NCBI RefSeq assembly: GCF_002813245.1
Contig: NZ_PHUF01000002.1
Span: 1,169,881 to 1,233,880, forward strand
Source of the DNA: Novosphingobium kunmingense
GTDB lineage: Bacteria > Pseudomonadota > Alphaproteobacteria > Sphingomonadales > Sphingomonadaceae
Direction: 5' to 3'
Length of the DNA: 64,000 bases
Shown: positions 43,902 through 51,852 of the stretch, one piece after another
How positions within the stretch are numbered: position 1 is the stretch's first letter
How the letters are laid out: each line of letters opens with the position of its first letter
Notes under the pieces: generated by a model
Told to the model about the DNA's origin: nothing
Seen by the model: the letters and a program-made list of their open reading frames with translations, nothing else
The model's database searches: none
Program-made: the position numbers and the translations under genes

Positions 43902-45329
43902 TCACTCCAGCCCGAGGTCGCGGCGGGCCTCGGCGACTCGAGCCCTTACCTGCTCGGGCGCGGTTCCGCCATAGCTGGCGCGCGACGCTACGGACTGGTC
44001 GACCGAGAGCGCGGCAAAGACCCGTTCGTCGATCCGCGGATCGATTGCCTGCAGGTCGGCGAGCGGCACCTTGTCGAGTGCAAGGCCGCGGCTTTCGGCC
44101 AGCTTGACCGCCGCGCCGGTGATGTGGTGCGCTTCGCGGAACGGGATGTCGGCCTGTCGCACCAGCCAGTCGGCCAGATCGGTCGCGGTGGCGAAGCCAA
44201 GCTCTGCCGCCGCGCGCATCCGATCCGTCCGGAAGGCCGCACCGTCGATCATCCCGGTCATCGCGGCAAGGCACAGGGTGAGGAGGCCCGCGGCTTCGAA
44301 CACCGGCGGCTTGTCGTCCTGCATGTCCTTCGAATAGGCCAGCGGCAGGCCCTTCATCGTCATCATCAGGCTGGTCAGGCAGCCGGCGATGCGCCCGGCA
44401 TGGCCGCGCACCAGTTCGGCCGCATCGGGATTCTTCTTCTGCGGCATGATCGAGCTGCCGGTCGACAGCGCATCGGGCAGGACGACGAAGCCGAACGGCT
44501 GGCTGGCCCAGATGATCAGTTCTTCCGCCAGCCGCGACAGGTGCAGCGCGCACTGGCTGGCGGCCATCAGGTAGTCGAGCGCGAAGTCGCGGTCCGACAC
44601 GGCATCGAGGCTGTTCCTGGTCGGCATGGCAAAGCCAAGGGCGCTGGCGGTCGCCTCGCGGTCGATGGGAAAGCCGGTGCCGGCCAGCGCCGCCGAACCG
44701 AGCGGGCACTGGCTGGCACGGCGGTGCGCATCGACGAAGCGCGAGCGATCCCGGTCCAGCATCTCGTAATAGGCCATAAGATGATGGCCCAATGTCACCG
44801 GCTGCGCGGTCTGCAGGTGGGTGAAGCCAGGCATGATGGTCGCGGCGTGTTCCTCCGCCCGCGTGACCAGCGCGACCTGCAGCGCGCCAAGCGCGGCGTC
44901 GGCGGCAACGCAGGCTTCGCGCACCCACAGCTTGAAATCGGTCGCCACCTGATCGTTGCGGCTGCGCGCGGTGTGGAGCCGGCCGGCGGCCGCACCGATC
45001 AGTTCGGCCAGCCGGCTTTCGGTGGTCATGTGGATGTCTTCGAGGTCCCAGTTCTCGGGAACGCCGCTGGTTTCGTATTCCGCCGCGACCGTGTCGAGCC
45101 CGCCGGCAATCGCGGCGGCATCGGCAGCGGTGACGATCCCCTGCGCCGCCAGCATGGCGACATGGGTCTTGCTGGCACGGATATCCTGCCGCCACAGCGC
45201 CTTGTCGAAGGGGATCGAGGCGTTTATCTCGCGCATGATCGCGCTCGGCCCTTCGGCAAAGCGTCCGCCCCACATCTTGTTGCCCGTCTCGGGCCCGGAG
45301 CCGCCCTTGCTGTCGTCCCGCTCGCTCAC
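43902..45329 (-). CDS. argH: Argininosuccinate lyase
   Basis: The 475-residue enzyme splits argininosuccinate into arginine and fumarate. Fumarase-superfamily regions: [20 protein letters not shown], the catalytic [16 protein letters not shown] and [32 protein letters not shown] is the ArgH start. I use GTG 45327-45329, which adds a short leader before MWGG; the Met at MWGG is another possibility. The GTG region overlaps the start of the divergent tlpA-like gene by 23 bases. Confidence 0.96.
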   Translation of the reverse strand: MSERDDSKGGSGPETGNKMWGGRFAEGPSAIMREINASIPFDKALWRQDIRASKTHVAMLAAQGIVTAADAAAIAGGLDTVAAEYETSGVPENWDLEDIHMTTESRLAELIGAAAGRLHTARSRNDQVATDFKLWVREACVAADAALGALQVALVTRAEEHAATIMPGFTHLQTAQPVTLGHHLMAYYEMLDRDRSRFVDAHRRASQCPLGSAALAGTGFPIDREATASALGFAMPTRNSLDAVSDRDFALDYLMAASQCALHLSRLAEELIIWASQPFGFVVLPDALSTGSSIMPQKKNPDAAELVRGHAGRIAGCLTSLMMTMKGLPLAYSKDMQDDKPPVFEAAGLLTLCLAAMTGMIDGAAFRTDRMRAAAELGFATATDLADWLVRQADIPFREAHHITGAAVKLAESRGLALDKVPLADLQAIDPRIDERVFAALSVDQSVASRASYGGTAPEQVRARVAEARRDLGLE

Positions 45330-45873
45330 CGTCGCTATCCTTGGCTGTGCCGTGCTGATCGCGGGGTGCGATAGGCAAACCGCGGGAGAGGTGCAACCGC
45401 AAGCGAAGGAAACCGGCGATTCCGCCGCGCTGGACGGCACGGTCGACCGCACCCGTCGCGGCAGCGCGATGCCGTCGATCTCGGTCAGCGACGCCGAGGG
45501 CAAGGACCTGGCGCTGGCCAGTCTCAAGGGCCAGCCGGTGTTGATCAACCTTTGGGCGACCTGGTGCGCGCCCTGTGTGGCAGAGCTTCCGGCCCTGAAC
45601 CGCCTGGCGGAAAAGCGCGGCAAGTCCCTTCGGATCGTGACCGTCAGCCAGGACATGGCCAAGCTCGAGACCGTCACCCCGTTCCTCAAGCCCAAGGCAC
45701 CGCTGCTCGAACCCTGGCTTGATCCCGAAGGCGAACTTGGCACCTTCTACGACGTCACCGTGCTGCCGACTTCCATCTATTACGATGCGCAAGGGCGCGA
45801 GGTGTGGCGCTACGTCGGCCCGCTCGAATGGGACCGGGACAAGGCGGCCGCCCTGCTGGCCGAAACGGTCTGA
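45307..45873 (+). CDS. TlpA-like thioredoxin-fold lipoprotein
   Basis: The 188-residue protein starts at TTG 45307, behind GGAG six bases upstream. A lipoprotein signal ends at Cys21 (LIAGC). The thioredoxin fold has the active site WATWCAPC with Cys87 and Cys90, preceded by [12 protein letters not shown] and followed by the cis-Pro VLPTSI. It probably reduces or oxidises disulfides in the periplasm, as TlpA does for oxidase subunit II maturation; that target is inference. It is divergent from argH, with overlapping starts. Confidence 0.85.
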   Translation: MLSSRSLTVAILGCAVLIAGCDRQTAGEVQPQAKETGDSAALDGTVDRTRRGSAMPSISVSDAEGKDLALASLKGQPVLINLWATWCAPCVAELPALNRLAEKRGKSLRIVTVSQDMAKLETVTPFLKPKAPLLEPWLDPEGELGTFYDVTVLPTSIYYDAQGREVWRYVGPLEWDRDKAAALLAETV

Positions 45874-45876
45874 ACC

Positions 45877-46548
45877 TCAGAACGCCGCGACGTAGCGGGC
45901 CGGGAAGGCCGCACGGAAGGCCCTGAGCTTGGGTGCGTCCCAGCGCAGGATATATGGATGCACGGGATTGCGGCGCATGAAATCCTGGTGATAGCGCTCG
46001 GCCGCGAAGAACTGGCCGCTCTCGACCTTTGTCGCAACCGGCTTGCCGAAGGCGCGGGCCTTGTTCAGCGCCGCGACATAGGCCTCGGCGGTCGCGCGCT
46101 GCTGCGCGTTCTGCGGAAAGATCGCCGAACGGTAGCTCGGCCCTTCGTCCGGGGTCTGGCGGTTCAACTGCGTCGGATCGTGCGCGGCATAGAAAAAGAT
46201 CTGGAGCAACTGGCCATAGCTGATCTGCGCCGGGTCATAGGTAATCCGCACCGCCTCGGCGTGGCCGGTGCGCTCGCTCGACACCTGGTCGTAGGTCGCG
46301 GTCTGGCGGGTACCGCCGGCGTAACCGCTGACAACGCCGGTCACGCCGCGGACGTGTTCGAACAGCGCCTCTATCCCCCAGAAGCAGCCGCCGGCAAGAA
46401 CCGCGGTCTGCCGGCCGCTTTCGGCAGTGGCGGCTGGCGGTGCGACCCGCGCGGCGGCGCTGACGGGTGCCGCCGCCTTGGGCTGCGAAAAGGTCGCGAA
46501 GGCGATCGCCAGCGCGGCCGTGATGCCGATCCACGGCGCGGCGCGCAT
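45877..46548 (-). CDS. msrA: Peptide methionine (S)-S-oxide reductase, exported
   Basis: The 223-residue enzyme repairs oxidised methionine. Catalytic Cys55 is in GGCFWGIEALFEHV; GVVSGYAGG, YDPAQISYGQLL and FFAERYHQDF are MsrA motifs. A hydrophobic N-terminal segment (about 5-22) followed by an Ala-rich linker makes it likely exported or anchored on the periplasmic side. It is coupled to msrB (TGATG). Confidence 0.95.
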   Translation of the reverse strand: MRAAPWIGITAALAIAFATFSQPKAAAPVSAAARVAPPAATAESGRQTAVLAGGCFWGIEALFEHVRGVTGVVSGYAGGTRQTATYDQVSSERTGHAEAVRITYDPAQISYGQLLQIFFYAAHDPTQLNRQTPDEGPSYRSAIFPQNAQQRATAEAYVAALNKARAFGKPVATKVESGQFFAAERYHQDFMRRNPVHPYILRWDAPKLRAFRAAFPARYVAAF

Positions 46549-47048
46549 CAGGCGCGGGCCGCCGGGCGGAACACCAGCGCCAGCCCGTTCATGCAATAAC
46601 GCTTGCCGGTCGGCCTGGGTCCGTCGTTGAATACGTGGCCGAGATGGCCGCCGCAGGTGCGGCAATGGACCTCGGTGCGCGGATAACCCGTTTCATAGTC
46701 GGTCATCGTGGCGATGGCATCGGGCAGCGGCTGCCAGAAGCTGGGCCAGCCGGTGCCGCTGTCGTACTTGGTGGTCGAGGCAAAAAGCGGCTTGCCGCAG
46801 CCGGCGCAGGCGAAAATGCCTTTCCTATGTTCCTTCAGCAGCGGACTGGTTCCGGGCCGCTCGGTATCGGCCTCGCGCAGCACCTTGTAGGCGGCAGGCG
46901 ACAGGCGCTGGCGCCACTGGGCGTCGCTCAGCTTGAGCGGCGCATTGGGGCGACCGGCAGCGAGATGCTGCGACAGCGCCAGCGCGCCGACCCCGCCAAG
47001 CGCGGCACCGATGATCCAGCGGCGGGTGGCAACGGGCTTGCTCATCAT
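46548..47048 (-). CDS. msrB: Peptide methionine (R)-S-oxide reductase, exported
   Basis: The 166-residue MsrB has zinc ligands Cys81/Cys84 (CAGC) and Cys129/Cys132 (CRTC) and catalytic Cys152 in RYCMNGLAL. The first 30 residues, with RR at 9-10 before a hydrophobic stretch (IIGAALGGVGALAL), form a possible twin-arginine signal, so both Msr enzymes would work in the periplasm. ATG at 47046-47048 or the next one; SD AAGGGA lies just upstream. Confidence 0.94.
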   Translation of the reverse strand: MMSKPVATRRWIIGAALGGVGALALSQHLAAGRPNAPLKLSDAQWRQRLSPAAYKVLREADTERPGTSPLLKEHRKGIFACAGCGKPLFASTTKYDSGTGWPSFWQPLPDAIATMTDYETGYPRTEVHCRTCGGHLGHVFNDGPRPTGKRYCMNGLALVFRPAARA

Positions 47049-47121
47049 CGCGTCCCTTCGGAAAGCCTCTCCAGGCCTGCCTATATGGCCGCAGATGAGC
47101 GGGATATGAAGGGCGACTGCC

Positions 47122-47583
47122 CTAAAGGATGTAGCGCATCCGTATCTCGGTGGCTGCATCGCCGTCGAGGTCGATCTTCGCCTCGTCAAACCGGGGGGCG
47201 CGGGGCTTGAACCCGGGATTGGCGGAAAAGCCATAGCCTTCGCGCGGGATGCCGGCGAAGGTGTCGAGCCTGCCATTGCCGTTGGCGTCGTGGAACACGC
47301 TGATCGCATAGCTTCCCGGCGCGAGGCCCGAGAACACGGCGTGGGCCTTCCCCTTGTCGATCGCAAGGTCTGCCGCCTTGACCATGTGGCCCTTGCATTC
47401 GGGAAAGCCCGCTGCCGGCGGGCAGACGGCCAGGCGGATCACGCCTTTGGACGACTTGATCCCGCTGATCGTGACCGCAAGCGAGGCGCCGCCCGCAGCA
47501 CTGCCCCCGGCAAGGGCAGGCACGCCCGCGACCGCAAGGCTGGCGGCGATCAACAGGGTCCTGGAATTTAACGGCATCGGCAT
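47122..47583 (-). CDS. DUF2141 secreted protein
   Basis: The 153-residue protein has a signal peptide ending ALAGGSA and then the DUF2141 beta-sandwich: AVTISGIKSSKGVIRLAVCP, FSGLAPGSYAISVFHDANGN and GRLDTFAGIPREGYGFSANP. Function is unknown; many are secreted or outer-membrane associated. ATG 47581-47583 is chosen, with alternatives two codons later and five earlier. It is divergent from crtY. Confidence 0.85.
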   Translation of the reverse strand: MPMPLNSRTLLIAASLAVAGVPALAGGSAAGGASLAVTISGIKSSKGVIRLAVCPPAAGFPECKGHMVKAADLAIDKGKAHAVFSGLAPGSYAISVFHDANGNGRLDTFAGIPREGYGFSANPGFKPRAPRFDEAKIDLDGDAATEIRMRYIL

Positions 47584-47681
47584 GGATCTCGATTGCATGA
47601 ACGGCCAAGGGCGGCGTCGGTGCCCGGCACTGGTCGATGGTGAGGCTATGTTCTTGGAAGGGGTTCGTTTAGGGCGGACAA

Positions 47682-48830
47682 ATGAACGCAGCGTTGCCCG
47701 TGGTTATCGTCGGTGGCGGCCTCGCCGGGGCGCTCGCCGCGCTGTGCCTGGCGCAGCGGCGACCCGATGTGCCGATGCTGCTGCTTGAAGCCGACGAACG
47801 CTTCGGGGGCAACCACACCTGGTCCTTTTTCGACAGCGACGTTCCGGAAGAGGCGCGTGATCTGATCGCCGCGCTGAACCCCGTTCGGTGGCCGCGCCAC
47901 ACGGTTGCCTTCCCGGGCCGCCGGCGCGAGTTCGATTTTGCCTATAACGCGGTGACATCGGGCGCGCTCGACGCCCTGGTTCGCGACCGGCTTCCCCGCA
48001 ATGCATGGCGCACCGGGGCGGCCGTCGCCTCGCTCGATGCGGATGGGGTAACGCTGGCCAGCGGCGAGAGGATCGCAGCGCTTGGCGTCATCGACGCGCG
48101 CGGGCCCGATGGCCCGATGCCGGGGCTTGATCTTGGCTGGCAATGCTTCGTCGGGATCGAGTTCGCCGCACGCGCGCCCGACCCGTCCTGCGCGACGGTG
48201 ATGGACGCGACCCTGCCCCAAATCGACGGCTACCGATTCGTCTATGTCCTGCCGATGGCCGATGACAAGGTGCTGGTGGAGGACACCTATTACACCGACG
48301 GGCCCGACCTCGACGTGGCCGAGGTGGCCGACCGGGTCCGCACACTTGCTGCCGAGCGGGGACTGAGCGGACCGGAACTGCGACAGGAGCACGGCGTGCT
48401 GCCGATTCTGATCGGGGGTGATCCCGATGCGTTCTGGCCGAAGGGCGATCCCATCCCCCGCCTGGGCATGCGCGGCGGCTTTTTCCACGCGACGACCGGC
48501 TATTCCTTCGGCCTTGCCCTTCAGAACGCGGTCACTCTGTCGCGGGGCAGCGAGAGCTTCGATAGCGCCGCGTTGGCCGAATGGTCCCGAGGCCGGTTCG
48601 AACGCCACTGGCAGGCCATGCGCTTCTTCCGCGTGCTCAACCGCATGCTGTTCCGCGCTGCGCCGCCGCTCGAGCGCTACCGCGTGTTCGAGCACTTCTA
48701 CCGCCTGCCGATCGCCCTCGTCGCGCGCTTCTATGGCGGCGTGCCGACCGCGGCGGACAAGCTGCGCATCCTTTCGGGCAAGCCGCCGGTCGCTATCGGC
48801 GCGGCGTTGAAGGCCCTGCTCGGGCGATGA
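47682..48830 (+). CDS. crtY: Lycopene beta-cyclase
   Basis: CrtY forms both beta rings of beta-carotene from lycopene. The 382-residue protein starts with a nucleotide-binding VVIVGGGLAGALAALCLA; VYVLPMADDKVLVEDTYYTD is the CrtY signature with the acidic catalytic motif, and GMRGGFFHATTGYSFGLALQ a conserved stretch. AGGGCGG lies upstream of the ATG at 47682. Its TGA overlaps the crtB ATG. Confidence 0.95.
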   Translation: MNAALPVVIVGGGLAGALAALCLAQRRPDVPMLLLEADERFGGNHTWSFFDSDVPEEARDLIAALNPVRWPRHTVAFPGRRREFDFAYNAVTSGALDALVRDRLPRNAWRTGAAVASLDADGVTLASGERIAALGVIDARGPDGPMPGLDLGWQCFVGIEFAARAPDPSCATVMDATLPQIDGYRFVYVLPMADDKVLVEDTYYTDGPDLDVAEVADRVRTLAAERGLSGPELRQEHGVLPILIGGDPDAFWPKGDPIPRLGMRGGFFHATTGYSFGLALQNAVTLSRGSESFDSAALAEWSRGRFERHWQAMRFFRVLNRMLFRAAPPLERYRVFEHFYRLPIALVARFYGGVPTAADKLRILSGKPPVAIGAALKALLGR

Positions 48831-49750
48831 CCGAGCGTGCCGAACTGGTCGCCGCCGCGCGCGACACCATTGCCAGGGGATCGCAAAGCTTCGCTGCGGC
48901 GAGCCGCCTGTTCGCGCCTGCCACGCGCGAGAAGGCCTGGTTGCTCTACGCCTGGTGCCGCGCCGCCGACGACATGACCGACGGGCAGGACCTGGGCCAA
49001 GGCGGCGGAAGTGTGCATGACCCGCTGGCCGCTCAGGCGCAGCTACAGACGCTGACCGACCTTGCGCTCGACTGCGACGCTCCGGTTCCCCTGCCCTTCG
49101 CCGCCTTGCGCCAGGTGGCGCGCGAGACTGCCATGCCGCGCGCCTTCATCGCCGATCATCTGGCGGGCTTCGCGCTCGATGCGGCGGATTGGCGGCCACG
49201 CAGCGAGGACGATCTGCTGCGCTACTGCTATCACGTCGCGGGATCGGTCGGTTGCATGATGGCCGTGGTCATGGGCGTGGCGCCCGACGATGCCGACACG
49301 CTCGACCGGGCCTGCGACCTTGGCCTGGCCTTCCAGCTCGCCAACATCGCCCGCGACGTGGTGCCCGATGCCAAGGTCGGGCGTTGTTACCTGCCGATGG
49401 CCTGGCTCGAACGTTTCGGCCTGCGCGAAGCGGACCTCGCCGCGCCCCAGCACCGCGCCGCCGTCGCGGAAATGGCGGCGCGGCTGGTCCGCATGGCCCA
49501 ACCCTACCGGCTTTCGGCCCGGATCGGCGCGGCGCGCCTTGCTCCGCGTTCGCGCCTCGCCGTGCTGGCCGCCGACGGGATCTACGGCGCGATCGGGGAA
49601 AAGGTCCGCGATGCGGGCACTGCTGCCTGGGACGAGCGGGTCCGGGTCAGCGGCATGGGCAAGCTGGTCCTGCTCGGCCAGGCGATTGTGCGCGGACTGA
49701 GCGACCCGCCGGCAAGCCCGCGCAACGGGCTGTGGCAGCGTCCCGCCTAG
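48827..49750 (+). CDS. crtB: Phytoene synthase
   Basis: CrtB joins two geranylgeranyl diphosphates into phytoene. The 307-residue protein shows the two Asp-rich metal sites of trans-isoprenyl synthases: DDMTD at 48-52 and RDVVPDA at 176-182, plus LLYAWCRAADDM and VGRCYLP. ATG 48827 overlaps the crtY stop by 4 bases, so crtYB is one operon. The stop is in CTAG 49747-49750 shared with crtZ. Confidence 0.95.
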   Translation: MTERAELVAAARDTIARGSQSFAAASRLFAPATREKAWLLYAWCRAADDMTDGQDLGQGGGSVHDPLAAQAQLQTLTDLALDCDAPVPLPFAALRQVARETAMPRAFIADHLAGFALDAADWRPRSEDDLLRYCYHVAGSVGCMMAVVMGVAPDDADTLDRACDLGLAFQLANIARDVVPDAKVGRCYLPMAWLERFGLREADLAAPQHRAAVAEMAARLVRMAQPYRLSARIGAARLAPRSRLAVLAADGIYGAIGEKVRDAGTAAWDERVRVSGMGKLVLLGQAIVRGLSDPPASPRNGLWQRPA

Positions 49751-50250
49751 TCTGCCTGAACAGGCGCGCGCAGCCGCGCTTCGCCCGATTGCTTCAGCGC
49801 GGCCTTGAGATCGTCGACGGGCGGCGCCCAGAGGAACCCGAAGCTGACCGTGCCGTGCTTGCTTTCGACCACGTGGTGCAGTCGGTGGGCCTGGACGATG
49901 CGTTTGAAATAAGCGCTTCGCGGCACGATCCGGTGCGGCAGGCGGCGGTGGACGATCCAGTCGTGGAAACCGAAGTATATCGCGCCATAGGCGGCGATCC
50001 CCGCGCCGACCGCCGTCGACACGTCGCCCCAGGTGCCCTGCACCCCCTGCCACAGCAGGAAGATCGACGGACCGGCAAAGATCACCGCGTACAGATCGTT
50101 CCATTCGAACGGCCCGGTCCGCGCACGGTGGTGGCTGGCGTGGAGGAACCAGCCGGGGCCGTGCATCACCCAGCGGTGCATGACATAGGCGAACAGCTCC
50201 ATGGAGGCGACCGTGCCGAGGACAATCAGGGCGAGCGTCAGGGCGTGCAT
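49747..50250 (-). CDS. crtZ: Beta-carotene hydroxylase
   Basis: The 167-residue membrane di-iron enzyme hydroxylates beta-ionone rings, giving zeaxanthin. The His boxes are present: H25-x4-H30, H37-xx-HH (40-41), H106-x4-H111-x4-H116 and H132-xx-HH (135-136). It is convergent with crtB and lies 29 bases after crtI in the same direction. It could also take other ring-bearing carotenoids. Confidence 0.93.
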   Translation of the reverse strand: MHALTLALIVLGTVASMELFAYVMHRWVMHGPGWFLHASHHRARTGPFEWNDLYAVIFAGPSIFLLWQGVQGTWGDVSTAVGAGIAAYGAIYFGFHDWIVHRRLPHRIVPRSAYFKRIVQAHRLHHVVESKHGTVSFGFLWAPPVDDLKAALKQSGEARLRAPVQAD

Positions 50251-50279
50251 CGGATCTCTATAGCCGTTTGACGCCGGCT

Positions 50280-51752
50280 TTACACGATCAGGCTGGCGGT
50301 CGCCTTGGCGCTGCCGACCACGCCCGGAATGCCGGCGCCCGGATGGGTGCCCGCGCCGACGAAATAGAGGTTGGCGAAGTGGTCGTCGCGGTTGTGGCCG
50401 CGGAACCAGGCGCTTTGCCACAGCACCGGCTCAAGACTGAAGGCGCTGCCGAGATGCGCGCCCAGATCGTCGTGGAAGTCCTGCGGGGTGTAGTGGAAAC
50501 AGGTGTCGAGCCGCTCGTGAAGATCGGGGATCAACAAGTCGCGCACCCGGTTGAGCACCACCTCGCGGTAGCGCGGTCCTTCGACCGCCCAGTCGATAGG
50601 CGCGCGGCCCATGTGCGGCACCGGTGCCAGGGCATAGAACGCCGCCTTGCCCGGCGGGGCCATGGCCGGATCGGTAGCGCTGGGGTGATGGAGGTAAAGC
50701 GATGGATCCCCGGCGAGGGCACCGGTCTTGTAGATATCGTTGAGCAGCGGCCCGTAACGATCTGAAAACAGGATTGAATGATGGGCGATGCCAGGGAACG
50801 CTCCCTCGAGCCCGAAATGCACGACGAAAAGGCTGGGCGAGAAGCGCTTGCGCCTGAGCGAGCGCACCTTGCCCGCCGCGTAGCCCGACCCGTCGAGCAG
50901 ACCGTAGCTGTGCACCAGGTCGCCGTTGGTGGCGACCATGTCGGAGGTGAGGGTAAGCCCGCTGGCGGTTTCGACCCCGGTGACGCGGCGACCGGCATGG
51001 GTGATCCGCGTCACCTTGTCGCCCAGCACCAGCGTGCCGCCGAGCCGTTCGAACAGGGCGACCATGCCGCTGACCAGCGCGTTGGTCCCGCCCTTGGCGA
51101 ACCACACCCCGCCCAGTTTCTCGAGCTGGTGGATCAGCGCATAGATGCTGCTGGTGTTCATCGGATTGCCGCCGACCAGCAGGGTGTGGAACGACAGCGC
51201 CTGCCGCAGCTTTTCGCTTTTGACGAAGCCCGCGACGACCGAATAGACCGAGCGCCAGGCGCGGTATTTCGCCAGCGCCGGCGCGGCTTTCAGCATCTGG
51301 GTGAAATCGAGGAAGGGGACCGCGCCAAGCTTGAGGTAGCCTTCCTCGTACACGCCCCTGCTGTAGTCGAGAAAGCGCGCATAGCCCGCGACATCGGCCG
51401 GATCGAGCTTCGCGATCTCGGCGTTCAGCGCGGCTTCGTTGTTCGAATAGTCGAAGGCCGTGCCGTCGCTCCACAGCAGGCGGTAGAACGGCTGGACCGG
51501 CAGCAGCGTCACATCGTCGGCAAGCTTGCTCCCCGACAACGCCCACAGTTCCTCGAGGCAGGCCGGATCAGTGATCACCGTGGGCCCGGCATCGAAGGTG
51601 TAGCCGTCCTTCTTCCAGACATAGGCCCGACCGCCAGGCCGGTCGCGCGCCTCGACCACGGTGGTCGCCACGCCGGCGCTTTGCAGGCGGATCGCCAGCG
51701 CCAGCCCACCGAACCCGGAACCGATGATTATCGCCGAACGTTTTGCCGTCAT
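50280..51752 (-). CDS. crtI: Phytoene desaturase
   Basis: CrtI desaturates phytoene, typically to lycopene in four steps. The 490-residue FAD protein has IIIGSGFGGLALAIRLQSAG at the N-terminus, PGGRAYVWKKDGYTFDAGPT after it, and the C-terminal GAGTHPGAGIPGVVGSAKAT, the bacterial-type phytoene dehydrogenase signature. I take ATG 51750-51752; a GTG at 51761 is possible. No good ribosome binding site precedes either start. It is followed by crtZ. Confidence 0.95.
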   Translation of the reverse strand: MTAKRSAIIIGSGFGGLALAIRLQSAGVATTVVEARDRPGGRAYVWKKDGYTFDAGPTVITDPACLEELWALSGSKLADDVTLLPVQPFYRLLWSDGTAFDYSNNEAALNAEIAKLDPADVAGYARFLDYSRGVYEEGYLKLGAVPFLDFTQMLKAAPALAKYRAWRSVYSVVAGFVKSEKLRQALSFHTLLVGGNPMNTSSIYALIHQLEKLGGVWFAKGGTNALVSGMVALFERLGGTLVLGDKVTRITHAGRRVTGVETASGLTLTSDMVATNGDLVHSYGLLDGSGYAAGKVRSLRRKRFSPSLFVVHFGLEGAFPGIAHHSILFSDRYGPLLNDIYKTGALAGDPSLYLHHPSATDPAMAPPGKAAFYALAPVPHMGRAPIDWAVEGPRYREVVLNRVRDLLIPDLHERLDTCFHYTPQDFHDDLGAHLGSAFSLEPVLWQSAWFRGHNRDDHFANLYFVGAGTHPGAGIPGVVGSAKATASLIV

Positions 51753-51852
51753 GTCTTGCACTTATGCTGCGCCGGGGGGCACACAACATGTCCCAATGGG
51801 CGGATGGCACGACGCGGACACGCGCGCCACTGTGGAGACTTGAAGGATCGAC
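51753..51852. promoter_or_regulatory. Divergent control region between crtI and the ispH fusion gene
   Basis: The 100-base spacer is the only place for promoters of both genes. On the minus strand TTGTGT and TAAGTG are spaced by 16 bases very close to crtI, so a short or absent leader is possible. AAGGA upstream of 51853 serves the fusion gene. I could not recognise a PpsR-type or other regulator site. Confidence 0.35.

Noticed and set aside
43654..45792. A 712-codon leftward frame over argH, lptM and beyond
   Set aside because: It is a shifted-frame shadow of argH and neighbours, Arg/Gly-rich without motifs; the argH frame has the full enzyme signature.
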